From Sphingomonas panacis (lineage in GTDB: Bacteria > Pseudomonadota > Alphaproteobacteria > Sphingomonadales > Sphingomonadaceae), in NCBI RefSeq assembly GCF_001717955.1, contig NZ_CP014168.1, positions 2,761,501 to 2,825,500 of the forward strand: a stretch of 64,000 nucleotides of DNA. Reading direction: 5' to 3'. A program made the translations under genes and the position numbers. The notes under the pieces are model-generated. The model had not been told where the DNA came from, did no database searches, and saw only the letters and a program-made list of their open reading frames with translations. This document shows positions 55,786 to 63,858 of this stretch, piece by piece. Each line of letters begins with the position of its first letter. Position 1 is the stretch's first letter.

Positions 55786-56841
55786 TCAGGGCAGGGTGCG
55801 CGGATCGAGCGTGGTTGCCGCGCTGACGATCGCCGCGGCACGGGCACGCACGTCGGGGGGCGAGGCGATCAACCCTTTTGCGGCGAGCGGACCATTCGGC
55901 ATCCACGAGGCGGCGTACAGGTTGAGGAATTCCCGCAAGCCCCGGATCGCGCCGAGATGGGCCTTCTTCACATAGAGGTAGAGCGGACGCGAGCCGGGAT
56001 AGCGATTGCCAGCGATCGTGTCATAGGTGGGCGCGACGCCGTCTATGGCGAGGCCGTTGAGGCGGTCCTTGTTCTCTTCCAGATACGAATAGCCGAAGAT
56101 GCCGACCGCATTGGAATTCGACTGGAGTTTCTGGACGATCAGATTGTCGTTCTCGCCCGCATCGACATACGCGCCGTCTTCGCGGATGCGCGTGCATTTC
56201 TGCGCGAAGTCGTCGGGGTTCTTCTCACGCAGTGCGACCGTTTCGGGCATCAGCGCTTCGCAGCCGCGCGCGAGGATCAATTCGGCGAGCGCGTCGCGCG
56301 TGCCGCTGGTTGCGGGTGGGCCGTAGATCTGGATCGGGGTCGGCGGCAGCGCGGGGTTGACGTCCTGCCAGGTGCGCGCGCGGTTGGGCTTGCCGTCTGG
56401 CGCGGCGGCCATCGCCTTGAACAGATCGATGACGGTGAGTGGAAGCGCGGGGCCGTTTTTCGCTTCCGCGAAGGCGACGCCGTCGAGGCCGATCGGCACT
56501 TCGAGGATATCGACGACGCCGTTCGCCTTGCACACGGCATATTCGGATCGCTTGAGGCGGCGCGAGGCGTCGGCGATATCGGGATGCTCGGCGCCGACGC
56601 CGCCACAGAACAATTTCAGCCCGCCGCCGGTGCCGGTCGATTCGATCACCGGCGATTTCACGCCCGGCGTCTTCTCGACGAACTGTTCGGCGACGATCGT
56701 CGTGAAGGGGAACACGGTCGAGGAGCCGACCACCTTGATCTGGTCGCGCGAGCCGGCGCCGCCGCCATTGGCCTGATCGGTACATCCCGCCAATGCCACG
56801 GCGAGCGCTGACGCGGTGACGATCGCAACCCTTCCGTGCAT
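55786..56841 (-). CDS. pstS: Phosphate-binding lipoprotein PstS
   Basis: 351 residues. Lipobox LAGC (Cys20), phosphate-binding segments VVGSSTVFPF and STGTGGG near 65, and SGTRDAL near 190. Catches phosphate for PstCAB. Its ATG follows GGAGATACCTC. The upstream region holds the Pho box. Confidence 0.96.
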   Translation of the reverse strand: MHGRVAIVTASALAVALAGCTDQANGGGAGSRDQIKVVGSSTVFPFTTIVAEQFVEKTPGVKSPVIESTGTGGGLKLFCGGVGAEHPDIADASRRLKRSEYAVCKANGVVDILEVPIGLDGVAFAEAKNGPALPLTVIDLFKAMAAAPDGKPNRARTWQDVNPALPPTPIQIYGPPATSGTRDALAELILARGCEALMPETVALREKNPDDFAQKCTRIREDGAYVDAGENDNLIVQKLQSNSNAVGIFGYSYLEENKDRLNGLAIDGVAPTYDTIAGNRYPGSRPLYLYVKKAHLGAIRGLREFLNLYAASWMPNGPLAAKGLIASPPDVRARAAAIVSAATTLDPRTLP

Positions 56842-56905
56842 GAGGTATCTCCAGGCGAGGCGGTGTTGCCCCCGATCCGCGCTATCACCCGCAACACCAG
56901 CCTGT

Positions 56906-56934
56906 GTGACGGTTTGGTTACCGTTTTATGACGG
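56906..56934 (-). promoter_or_regulatory. Pho box of three 11-base-spaced units upstream of pstS
   Basis: On the minus strand CCGTCAT-AAAA, CGGTAAC-CAAA and CCGTCAC follow one another with exact 11-base spacing (starts at 56934, 56923, 56912). This fits the E. coli Pho box (CTGTCAT repeats). It lies about 65 bases before the pstS ATG and overlaps the phoR stop at 56918-56920. PhoB should bind it. Confidence 0.88.
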
Positions 56935-58141
56935 CGCTCCCGTGCGCGGGAATCATCACCGCCACGGTGGTGCCTGTGCCGATCGTGCTTTCGATATCGA
57001 GCCGGCCGCGATGCCGCTCGACGATATGTTTGACGATCGACAGGCCAAGCCCGGTGCCGCCCGCCGCGCGGCTGCGGCCGGTATCGACGCGGTAGAAGCG
57101 TTCGGTCAGGCGCGGAATATGCTCGGCGGGGATGCCGTCGCCTTCGTCGCTCACCGCGAAGCGGACCATGCCGGTCGGCAGGCGTTCGAGCCGGATCGTG
57201 ACGGGGGCGCCCTTGCGGCCGTATTTCATCGCGTTGCCGATCAGATTGTGCAGCACCTGGCTGAGCTGCGCGGCATCGCCCGATACGGGCGGCACCTCGG
57301 CGGCGAGATCGGCGCGGATCGGCACGGCGTTTTCACCCTGCGCATCGAGGATGCCGCCGCGCACTTCCTCGATCAGCGCGGCGAGATCGACCGCGCGGTC
57401 GGGCAGGCGATATTTCTCCGCCTCGATCCGCGACAGCGAGATCAGATCCTCGATCAGCCGCTGCATCCGCCGCGCCTCGTCGAACATGATCTTGAGGAAG
57501 CGTTCGCGTAGCTCCTTCTCGTCGCCCGCCTCGTCGCCGAGCGTCTCGATATAGCCGAGGATCGAAGCGAGCGGGGTGCGCAGTTCGTGGCTGGCGTTGG
57601 CGACGAAATCGACTCGCATCCGCTCGGCCGCGTAGCTGCCGGTCTGATCGACGAGGTGAACGATCCGCCGCCCGCCGGCCGCATCGCCGATCCGCATTTC
57701 CCAGCGCTGCTCGCGCGCGCCGAGCCCGACGAGGTTGACCGGCGGCTGCGCACCTTCGCTGGGCGGGCTCATCAGCCGTTCGGCCGCGCCCGGATGGCGG
57801 ATCGCGAGCCGCACGTCCTGACCGATGATGTGCTGCCCGAGCAAAGTCCGCGCCGCCGCATTGGCATGACTGACTTGGCCCGAGGTGACGATCAGGATCG
57901 GCTCGACGATCGCGTCGATCACCGCCGGGATGTGATCGGGCGGTGGGGTGGGGTCGGCGGTCGCCACGGGCGATGCGTCGTCTTCGCCATCACCGATGCC
58001 GGCGGCGGTGAGCACCGCCGCGATGCCGCCGATCAGCGTGACGAGGCTCGCCTGCACATCGCCGATCAGGAACACCGCTGCGCCCGCGACGACGATGATG
58101 CCGATCGCGGCGAGCGTGCGAAGACCGAAGCCGTTCATCAT
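56918..58141 (-). CDS. phoR: Phosphate regulon sensor histidine kinase PhoR
   Basis: 407 residues from the first of two ATGs after AGGAAACCGC. Two short TM helices (10-50), PAS-like domain 70-165, dimerisation box with H185 (NASHELRTP), N box (NLIGNAMKYG), and ATP site (DEGDGIP, GGTGLGLSIV). Phosphorylates PhoB under low phosphate. First gene of the gene group, with its own promoter to the right. Confidence 0.96.
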   Translation of the reverse strand: MMNGFGLRTLAAIGIIVVAGAAVFLIGDVQASLVTLIGGIAAVLTAAGIGDGEDDASPVATADPTPPPDHIPAVIDAIVEPILIVTSGQVSHANAAARTLLGQHIIGQDVRLAIRHPGAAERLMSPPSEGAQPPVNLVGLGAREQRWEMRIGDAAGGRRIVHLVDQTGSYAAERMRVDFVANASHELRTPLASILGYIETLGDEAGDEKELRERFLKIMFDEARRMQRLIEDLISLSRIEAEKYRLPDRAVDLAALIEEVRGGILDAQGENAVPIRADLAAEVPPVSGDAAQLSQVLHNLIGNAMKYGRKGAPVTIRLERLPTGMVRFAVSDEGDGIPAEHIPRLTERFYRVDTGRSRAAGGTGLGLSIVKHIVERHRGRLDIESTIGTGTTVAVMIPAHGSAVIKR

Positions 58142-58173
58142 GCGGTTTCCTGCTGCCTTCCGATCGGCCGAGA

Positions 58174-58206
58174 GTTCCGCTCGTCCTGAGCGAAGTCGAA
58201 GGACGT
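58174..58206. repeat. Half element of the CCGTTCG repeat family
   Basis: One arm (TTCCGCTCGTCCTGAGCGAA and a following AAGGACGTG) without its partner, between phoR and the divergent unit at 58346. Confidence 0.5.
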
Positions 58207-58345
58207 GTCCACAGGCATGAACTTCGATCTGGCCCGGCCCGAACGGGTTGCGCGAGTGTCCCTATCCGAAACATCGTTGACCGCGACAGGCTTGCTTGCC
58301 AGCCATTTATGATTGTGAAAGGGCTATGCCCGTAAAGGACGGTCG

Positions 58346-58771
58346 ATGAGCGAAGACGGCGAGCAGCGGAACGACATTCCCGAGCGCGAAGGCCTTGAGT
58401 CGGTCGGCGCCACGCGGCGGCGCGCGCTGATGCTCGGCGCGGTCGGCGCGAGCGCGATCGTGTCGATCCGTCCCGCGCTCGCTTCGACAGCGGTGTCGAT
58501 CGTGCACTGCCAGATTCCGGTGCCCGATGCGGCGCGCGCCAGCGGCTGGATCGCCGCCGACGGTTCGGTCGTGGCGAGCGGGACGGCGGGCGCGTTCGCG
58601 CCGCCGCGCCAGCCGCTCAAGGGCGAGGACGTCAAGCAGGCGCTCGCCGGTGGCCAGTTGCCCAGCGTCGAATATGAACGCAGCCAAGCCTATATGAAGT
58701 ATGTCCGCAATCTCCATTCGGGGACGAGCGGATTCACCTGCTTCGCATCCTTGCAGATGCCGCGCGGCTGA
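58346..58771 (+). CDS. Tat-leader-like small protein, first gene of HprK-related unit
   Basis: 141 residues; ATG preceded by AAGGA. A basic segment TRRRALMLGAVGASAIVSI (23-41) followed by ALAS looks like a Tat signal, though 20 acidic residues precede it, which is unusual. Mature part has two cysteines (C55 and C132) and ends in CFASLQMPRG. Not recognised as any family. Starts the four-gene unit and stops seven bases before the PqqD-like gene. I suspect it is the substrate or carrier of the following enzymes; not proven. Confidence 0.7.
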   Translation: MSEDGEQRNDIPEREGLESVGATRRRALMLGAVGASAIVSIRPALASTAVSIVHCQIPVPDAARASGWIAADGSVVASGTAGAFAPPRQPLKGEDVKQALAGGQLPSVEYERSQAYMKYVRNLHSGTSGFTCFASLQMPRG

Positions 58772-58777
58772 TTTCGC

Positions 58778-59050
58778 GTGGCGGCGGTGTACCGTGCCGC
58801 GCGGGCCGACGCGTTGCGGATCGTGCCGCTCGACGCCTTCACCGCGATCTATCACCGTGCTTCCGGCATCACGCACCTCGTCGGGCCGCCCGCGCCCGAG
58901 ATCCTCGCGGCGCTCGGGCCGGACGGGCTGACGCTTGGCGAGCTGATCGCGCGGCTCGGCGAAAGCTATGATCTGCTCGACGCGGATGAGGCCGCGCTCG
59001 GCGCTCGGCTCGACGAACTGGTCGCGGCGGGTCTGGTGAGCACGGCATGA
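58778..59050 (+). CDS. PqqD-like peptide chaperone of an HPr-kinase-related system
   Basis: 90 residues, GTG start. Small winged-helix PqqD-like protein: strands near the start (RIVPLDAFTAIYHRASGITHLV), GPPAPEILAAL, then LIARLGESYDLLDADEAALG and a C-terminal helix. PqqD-type domains bind peptide leaders in RiPP systems. It overlaps the kinase gene by four bases (ATGA). Confidence 0.85.
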   Translation: MAAVYRAARADALRIVPLDAFTAIYHRASGITHLVGPPAPEILAALGPDGLTLGELIARLGESYDLLDADEAALGARLDELVAAGLVSTA

Positions 59051-59907
59051 GGCACGCCTTTTCGGTCAGGATCGGGCCTGTCGGGTTTCGCGTGGGATCG
59101 GACTGGCGCGCGCCGATCCGCCAGCTTGCCGCGCTGTACGCCGGGTATCCGCGGCCCGAGGACGGCGTGCCGGATTTCACCGTGCGGCTGTTCGCGCAGC
59201 GCCCGTGGCGGCGGGTGATCCGTCCGGCGGTGATGATCGGCGGCGATTTCATGATCCCCGATGCGGCGCCCCTGCCGCTCGCACAGGGGCTGCTCGCCGC
59301 CGAAATGGCGATGAACCTGCAAATGGCGCTCGGCCAGCGCCGGTATCTGCTGCTCCATGCGTCGGCGGTCGAGCGTGACGGGCGCGTGTTGCTGATGACG
59401 GGCGAGTCCGGGTCGGGCAAATCGACGCTCGCCGCCTTGCTGTCGCGGCGCGGCTGGCGGCTGATGGGCGATGAGTTCGCGCTGATCGATCCGGTGAGCG
59501 GGCTCGCGCACGCTTTCCCGCGCCTCGTCAGCCTCAAGAACGCCGCGATCTCGGTGGCCGAGGCGGCGATGCCTCAGGCGCGCTTCGGCCCGTTGCTGGA
59601 AGGCACGCCCAAGGGCGCGATCCGCCATCTCGTCCCCGACGCGGCTGCGGTCGCGGGGATGGATACGCCGGGCGAGCCGGCGCTGTTGCTGTTCCCGCGC
59701 TTCGGTTTCGCGCCCGACATTCGCGAGGTCGCGCCGGGCGAGGTGTTCATGCGGCTGACTCAGGCATCGACCAATTATGTCGCGATGGGCGAACGCGGCT
59801 TCGACGCGCTGACCCGGCTGGTGCTGGGCATCCCGGCGCGCGCGATCGACTATCCCGACACCGACCACGCGCTCGCGCAGGTCGAGGCGTTGTGGGGCGC
59901 GCTGTGA
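59047..59907 (+). CDS. HPr-kinase-related kinase (HprK-rel-A type)
   Basis: 286 residues. Walker A MTGESGSGKST at 117-127 and an acidic GDEF at 141-144, with LLHASAV at 102-108. The P-loop and Asp belong to the HPr(Ser) kinase fold, but the N-terminal domain is different and no HPr or PTS gene is present. Family annotators, as I recall, call this group HprK-related kinase A. Predicted to phosphorylate a peptide or protein serine. Overlaps both neighbours. Confidence 0.85.
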   Translation: MRHAFSVRIGPVGFRVGSDWRAPIRQLAALYAGYPRPEDGVPDFTVRLFAQRPWRRVIRPAVMIGGDFMIPDAAPLPLAQGLLAAEMAMNLQMALGQRRYLLLHASAVERDGRVLLMTGESGSGKSTLAALLSRRGWRLMGDEFALIDPVSGLAHAFPRLVSLKNAAISVAEAAMPQARFGPLLEGTPKGAIRHLVPDAAAVAGMDTPGEPALLLFPRFGFAPDIREVAPGEVFMRLTQASTNYVAMGERGFDALTRLVLGIPARAIDYPDTDHALAQVEALWGAL

Positions 59908-60911
59908 ACGTTGGCGCGAACGGCTGGTTGCTGGCGCGCATCCTGCGCGCGCCGGGCGACGCGGCGACGCTGGATGCCGCGAGCTGGACCGCGCTGATCG
60001 CGATCGCGCGTGCCGAGCAGATGATCGGCACGCTCGCTTGGCGGCTGCACGGCACCACGATGCCACCGGCGGTGGCGCGAATCCTCGCCGATGCGCGCGC
60101 CTCCGCCGAACATGGCCGCACGCTGGCGCTCTGGGAGGCCGAGGCCGCGCGGCGCGCGCTGGCCCCGCTCGGCGTGCCGGTGGTGCTGCTCAAGGGCACC
60201 GCCTTCGTCGCGGCCGGGCTGATGGCGGGGCAGGGGCGCTCGATCGGCGATCTCGACATTCTCGTGCCACGCGCGAGCCTCGACGTGGTCGAGCGCGCGT
60301 TGCTCGCGAACGGCTGGGAATGGGTCAAGCCCGACGCCTATGACGACGCCTATTACCGGCGGTGGATGCACGAACTGCCGCCGCTGATCCACCGCGACCG
60401 CGACCGGATGATCGACGTCCACCACACCATCCTGCCGCTCACCGCACGCATCACCCCCGATGCCGAGGGCTTGCTGGCGGATGCGGTCCCGCTGCGGGCC
60501 GAGGACAAGGGGGGGCTGGCCATGCTGTCGCGCACCGACGTGATCGTCCACGCCGCCGCGCACCTGTTCGCCGATGGCGATCTCGCCGGCGGGATGCGCA
60601 ACCTTTGGGATGTCCACTGCCTGATCGAAGAGTTCGACGCCGAGGGGCTGGTCGAGCGCGCCGAACATCATGGCCTTGGCGACGCGGTCGGCCGTGCGCT
60701 GCGGCTGGCGGCGGCGCTCTACGGGGACGGCGCGACGCTCTCCCCCGGCGACCGGCTCTGCCTGCGCCGAATCACGGCCCGGGACGGCTGGGGTCGCGCG
60801 ACACGCCCGTGGACGCGGCTGGCGTTCTACCTGCGCTCGCACTGGCTGCGCATGCCACCGGCAATGCTGGCGCGGCATTTATGGACCAAATGGCGCAAGC
60901 AGGGCGGTTGA
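59904..60911 (+). CDS. Nucleotidyltransferase-family protein (PF14907-like)
   Basis: 335 residues, GTG start overlapping the kinase stop (GTGA). Contains a nucleotidyltransferase motif GRSIGDLDILV near 112-122 after PVVLLKGTAFVAAGLM. Then VHHTILPL and DVIVHAAAHLF segments typical of this uncharacterised family. Such genes accompany HprK-like kinases in some lasso-peptide clusters. Last gene of the unit; a palindromic repeat follows. Confidence 0.85.
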   Translation: MNVGANGWLLARILRAPGDAATLDAASWTALIAIARAEQMIGTLAWRLHGTTMPPAVARILADARASAEHGRTLALWEAEAARRALAPLGVPVVLLKGTAFVAAGLMAGQGRSIGDLDILVPRASLDVVERALLANGWEWVKPDAYDDAYYRRWMHELPPLIHRDRDRMIDVHHTILPLTARITPDAEGLLADAVPLRAEDKGGLAMLSRTDVIVHAAAHLFADGDLAGGMRNLWDVHCLIEEFDAEGLVERAEHHGLGDAVGRALRLAAALYGDGATLSPGDRLCLRRITARDGWGRATRPWTRLAFYLRSHWLRMPPAMLARHLWTKWRKQGG

Positions 60912-60920
60912 TTTCCAAAA

Positions 60921-60989
60921 CCGTTTGTGTCGAGCGAAGTCGAGACACTGCGCCTTGGTCTGCCCCTCGACTTCGCTCGGGGCGAACGG
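60921..60989. repeat. CCGTTTG/CGAACGG palindromic repeat
   Basis: Arms CCGTTTGTGTCGAGCGAAGT and a matching ACTTCGCTCGGGGCGAACGG copy, between convergent genes. Same family as at 54295. Confidence 0.85.
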
Positions 60990-60994
60990 AGGGG

Positions 60995-61351
60995 TTATCG
61001 TAGCTTCCGCCGCGCCCGGAACATCGCCGCCACCAGCAGCACCGCCGTGATCGCCAGCGTGTCCGCCACCCAGTCGCGGATGTCGCAATCGCGGTGGAGT
61101 TCGGGGATCGACTGCACCACCTCGATCAGCGCGCCGAGGAACGACAGCCGCTCACCGATCCGCATCAGCGGGAAGCGCGGATAGGCGCACGCGGCCAGCG
61201 CCGAGATCACCGCGAACGCGGTCATATGCTCGAACTTGTCGCCGAACCGGTCGATCGGCATGTGCGGCGGGTGCGGCAGCACCGCCATCGTCACCGCGAA
61301 GACGATGGCCGCCCACAACAGCAGCCGGACCGTCAACGTCGTCTTGGTCAT
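60995..61351 (-). CDS. VanZ-like membrane protein
   Basis: 118 residues from ATG 61351. Three or four TM helices; DKFEHMTAFAVISAL and LIEVVQSIPELHRDCDIRDW match the VanZ-like pattern. The longer frame beyond is a shadow. Overlaps gph by four bases (ATGA). Confidence 0.82.
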   Translation of the reverse strand: MTKTTLTVRLLLWAAIVFAVTMAVLPHPPHMPIDRFGDKFEHMTAFAVISALAACAYPRFPLMRIGERLSFLGALIEVVQSIPELHRDCDIRDWVADTLAITAVLLVAAMFRARRKLR

Positions 61352-62016
61352 GCCCCCAGTCCCTCCAGTGTCGCGATCAGCGCGTCGAAATGGTCGATCA
61401 CCGCGTCGGCGCCGAAGCCCTCTACGGATTCGCGCCCGAAATCCACCACCACCACCGGCACGCCGGCGGCTTTGGCGGCCGTCACATCGAACATCGTATC
61501 GCCGACGAACGCGGCGCGCCCGCCACCCATGCGCCGGACCATTTCCTGAATCGGCGCGGGATCGGGCTTCTGCTTGCCCGGCCCCATCGTATCGCCACCG
61601 ATCACCGTGTCGAACAGGTCGCGCAACGCGAGGTCCGCGAGCAGCTTTTCCGACAGCGCTGCGAGCTTGTTGGTGACGATCGCCACCCGCACGCCACGCG
61701 CGCGCAATGCCTCGATCGCCGCCACTGCGCCCGGATAGGGTCGGGTCAAAACCGCGATGTTCGCCTCGTATGACGCGAGCATCACCGCCTGGAGCCGCGT
61801 GGCCGCTTCGTCCGTCGCGCCGCCGGTCGCCGCGAGCGCGAGCCGCACCAGCCGCGCCACGCCGCCGCCGGTCATCGCGACCACCTCGGGCACGGTGAGC
61901 GTTCGCCGCCCGTCGCTCGCAAGCATCGCGTTCACCGCCGCGGCGAGATCGCCACTGCTGTCGACCAAAGTGCCGTCGAGGTCGAATCCGACGATATCGA
62001 AGGAAAAATCCGTCAT
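61348..62016 (-). CDS. gph: Phosphoglycolate phosphatase-type HAD hydrolase
   Basis: 222 residues from ATG 62016. HAD motif I FDLDGTLVDS, motif II VTNK, motif III KPDPAP, motif IV GDTMFDVTAA. A cap of the Gph/CbbY type. Removes phosphate from 2-phosphoglycolate made in DNA repair or other small phosphoesters. Divergent from glmU with a 62-base gap. Confidence 0.9.
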   Translation of the reverse strand: MTDFSFDIVGFDLDGTLVDSSGDLAAAVNAMLASDGRRTLTVPEVVAMTGGGVARLVRLALAATGGATDEAATRLQAVMLASYEANIAVLTRPYPGAVAAIEALRARGVRVAIVTNKLAALSEKLLADLALRDLFDTVIGGDTMGPGKQKPDPAPIQEMVRRMGGGRAAFVGDTMFDVTAAKAAGVPVVVVDFGRESVEGFGADAVIDHFDALIATLEGLGA

Positions 62017-62078
62017 GATCGGCGCGCCTGACACTGGCGCTATGGAATTGGCAACCCTCTCGTGGCAGGGCTGCGGCC

Positions 62079-63455
62079 ATGGACGTAAATTCCCCCGCTT
62101 CTGCACCCCCGTTGGCCGCGATCATCCTTGCTGCGGGCAAGGGCACGCGGATGAAGTCCGATCTCCACAAGGTGCTCCATCCGGTCGCCGGGCGGCCGAT
62201 GCTGCTCAACCTGCTGACGAACGTCGAATCGCTCGCGCCCGAGCGGGTGGTGGTGGTGACCGGCGCTGCCCGCGAGCAGGTCGAGGCGGCGGTGGCACCG
62301 CTCGGCGCGACGACCGCGCTCCAGGCCGAACAGCTCGGCACCGGCCACGCCGTCGCGCAGGCCGAAACCGCGCTGGCCGGCTTCGACGGCGCGGTGCTGA
62401 TCCTCTACGGTGACGTGCCGCTGGTGAGCGCGGCGACGATGCGGCGGATGCTCGACCGGCTCGCCGGTGACGATGCGCCGGCGACGGTGGTGCTCGGCTT
62501 CCGCCCGGCCGATCCCGCCGCTTATGGCCGCATCATCGCTGACGCCGACGGTCGCATCGTCAAGATGGTCGAGTATAAGGATGCCTCGCCCGACGAGCGC
62601 GCCCAGACATTGTGCAATTCCGGGCTGATGGCGGTGCGCTCCGCCGATCTGTTCCCGCTGCTCGCCAAGGTCGGCAACGACAATGCGGCAGGCGAATATT
62701 ACCTCCCTGACATCGTAATGCTCGCGATCGCCGAGGGGCGCACCTCGGTGGTGATCGAGACCGATGCCGCCGAGGTCGCGGGCGTCAACAGCCGCGCCGA
62801 GCTGGCGACGGTCGAGGCGACGTGGCAGCAGGCGCGCCGCGCCGCCGCAATGGCCGATGGCGCGACGCTGATCGCGCCCGAGACGGTGTGGTTCGCGCAC
62901 GACACGGTGATTGGCCGCGACGTGATGATCGAGCCCAACGTCGTCTTCGGCCCCGGCACCACGATCGCCGACGGCGTGACGCTGCGGGCATTCAGCCACA
63001 TCGAGGGCGCGACCGTCGCGCGGGGCGCGATCATCGGGCCGTATGCCCGGCTGCGCCCCGGCGCGGTGGTCGGCGAGGATGCGCATGTCGGCAATTTCGT
63101 CGAGATGAAGAAGGCGGTGCTCGGCAAGGGCGCCAAGGCCAACCATCTGACGTATCTCGGTGATGCCGAAGTCGGGGCGGGCGCCAACATCGGTGCGGGT
63201 ACGATCACCTGCAATTACGATGGCTACAACAAGTCGCTGACTCGGATCGGCGCGGGCGCGTTCATCGGCTCGAACGCCTCACTGGTGGCGCCGGTCTCGA
63301 TCGGCGACGGCGCGTTGATCGCGGCGGGATCGGTCATCACCGCGGATGTGCCCGCCGATGCACTGGCGGTGGCGCGCGGCCGGCAAGAGACCCGCGATGG
63401 CTGGGCGCCGCGCTTCCGGGCGGCCGCGAAGGCCAAGAAGGATGCTGGGAAATGA
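62079..63455 (+). CDS. glmU: Bifunctional GlmU (UDP-GlcNAc pyrophosphorylase)
   Basis: 458 residues. N-terminal uridyltransferase with AIILAAGKGTRMKSDLHKVL, C-terminal left-handed beta-helix acetyltransferase with hexapeptide repeats (GANIGAGTITCNYDGYNK). Makes UDP-GlcNAc for peptidoglycan and lipopolysaccharide. Its stop overlaps the TA operator. Confidence 0.97.
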   Translation: MDVNSPASAPPLAAIILAAGKGTRMKSDLHKVLHPVAGRPMLLNLLTNVESLAPERVVVVTGAAREQVEAAVAPLGATTALQAEQLGTGHAVAQAETALAGFDGAVLILYGDVPLVSAATMRRMLDRLAGDDAPATVVLGFRPADPAAYGRIIADADGRIVKMVEYKDASPDERAQTLCNSGLMAVRSADLFPLLAKVGNDNAAGEYYLPDIVMLAIAEGRTSVVIETDAAEVAGVNSRAELATVEATWQQARRAAAMADGATLIAPETVWFAHDTVIGRDVMIEPNVVFGPGTTIADGVTLRAFSHIEGATVARGAIIGPYARLRPGAVVGEDAHVGNFVEMKKAVLGKGAKANHLTYLGDAEVGAGANIGAGTITCNYDGYNKSLTRIGAGAFIGSNASLVAPVSIGDGALIAAGSVITADVPADALAVARGRQETRDGWAPRFRAAAKAKKDAGK

Positions 63456-63472
63456 TATCAGTGCATGATATC
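63454..63472. promoter_or_regulatory. Operator of the toxin-antitoxin pair
   Basis: Inverted GATATCA/TGATATC heptamers five bases apart, 9 bases before the antitoxin ATG; the direct repeat ATGATATC also occurs at 63452 and 63465. Overlaps the glmU stop. Ribbon-helix-helix antitoxins repress their own operon at such sites. Confidence 0.7.
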
Positions 63473-63480
63473 TTGCGTGC

Positions 63481-63858
63481 ATGGCATCACGAGTCCTGAT
63501 TTCCCTTGGTGAAGATCGAACCTCGCGACTCGATGATCTTGCCGGGCAACGCGGGTTGTCGCGGTCTGCTTTGATTCGCGAGGCGGTTGATCGTCTGCTC
63601 GATGACAGCAGCGAATCGAGCGACCGCGAACGCCGTCTGGCGGGGCTTCGTGCCGGCTTTGGCGCTTGGAAGAATCGTACCGATATCGGCGACGCGGTGG
63701 AATGGCAGCGGCGCGAGCGCGCGGGTTGGACTCGGCCTTGGGATGTCGATTACCCCGAGGTTCGGGCGGAGTTTCCCGACGTTTTCGATGAGCAGGACGA
63801 CCGCGAGTATGAAATGCACCGCGCGCGTGATCCCGAACGCTACAAGACCAAGCTGTGA
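63481..63858 (+). CDS. Ribbon-helix-helix antitoxin
   Basis: 125 residues. N-terminal RHH (RVLISLGEDRTSRLDDLAGQ, RSALIREAVDRLL), then an acidic and Arg-rich C-terminus that should bind the toxin. Stop overlaps the next GTG (GTGA). Confidence 0.88.
   Translation: MASRVLISLGEDRTSRLDDLAGQRGLSRSALIREAVDRLLDDSSESSDRERRLAGLRAGFGAWKNRTDIGDAVEWQRRERAGWTRPWDVDYPEVRAEFPDVFDEQDDREYEMHRARDPERYKTKL

Noticed and set aside
59047..59907. True HPr(Ser) kinase of a PTS regulatory system
   Set aside because: No HPr, enzyme I or EIIA gene beside it, N-terminal domain differs, and PqqD-like and nucleotidyltransferase genes flank it.
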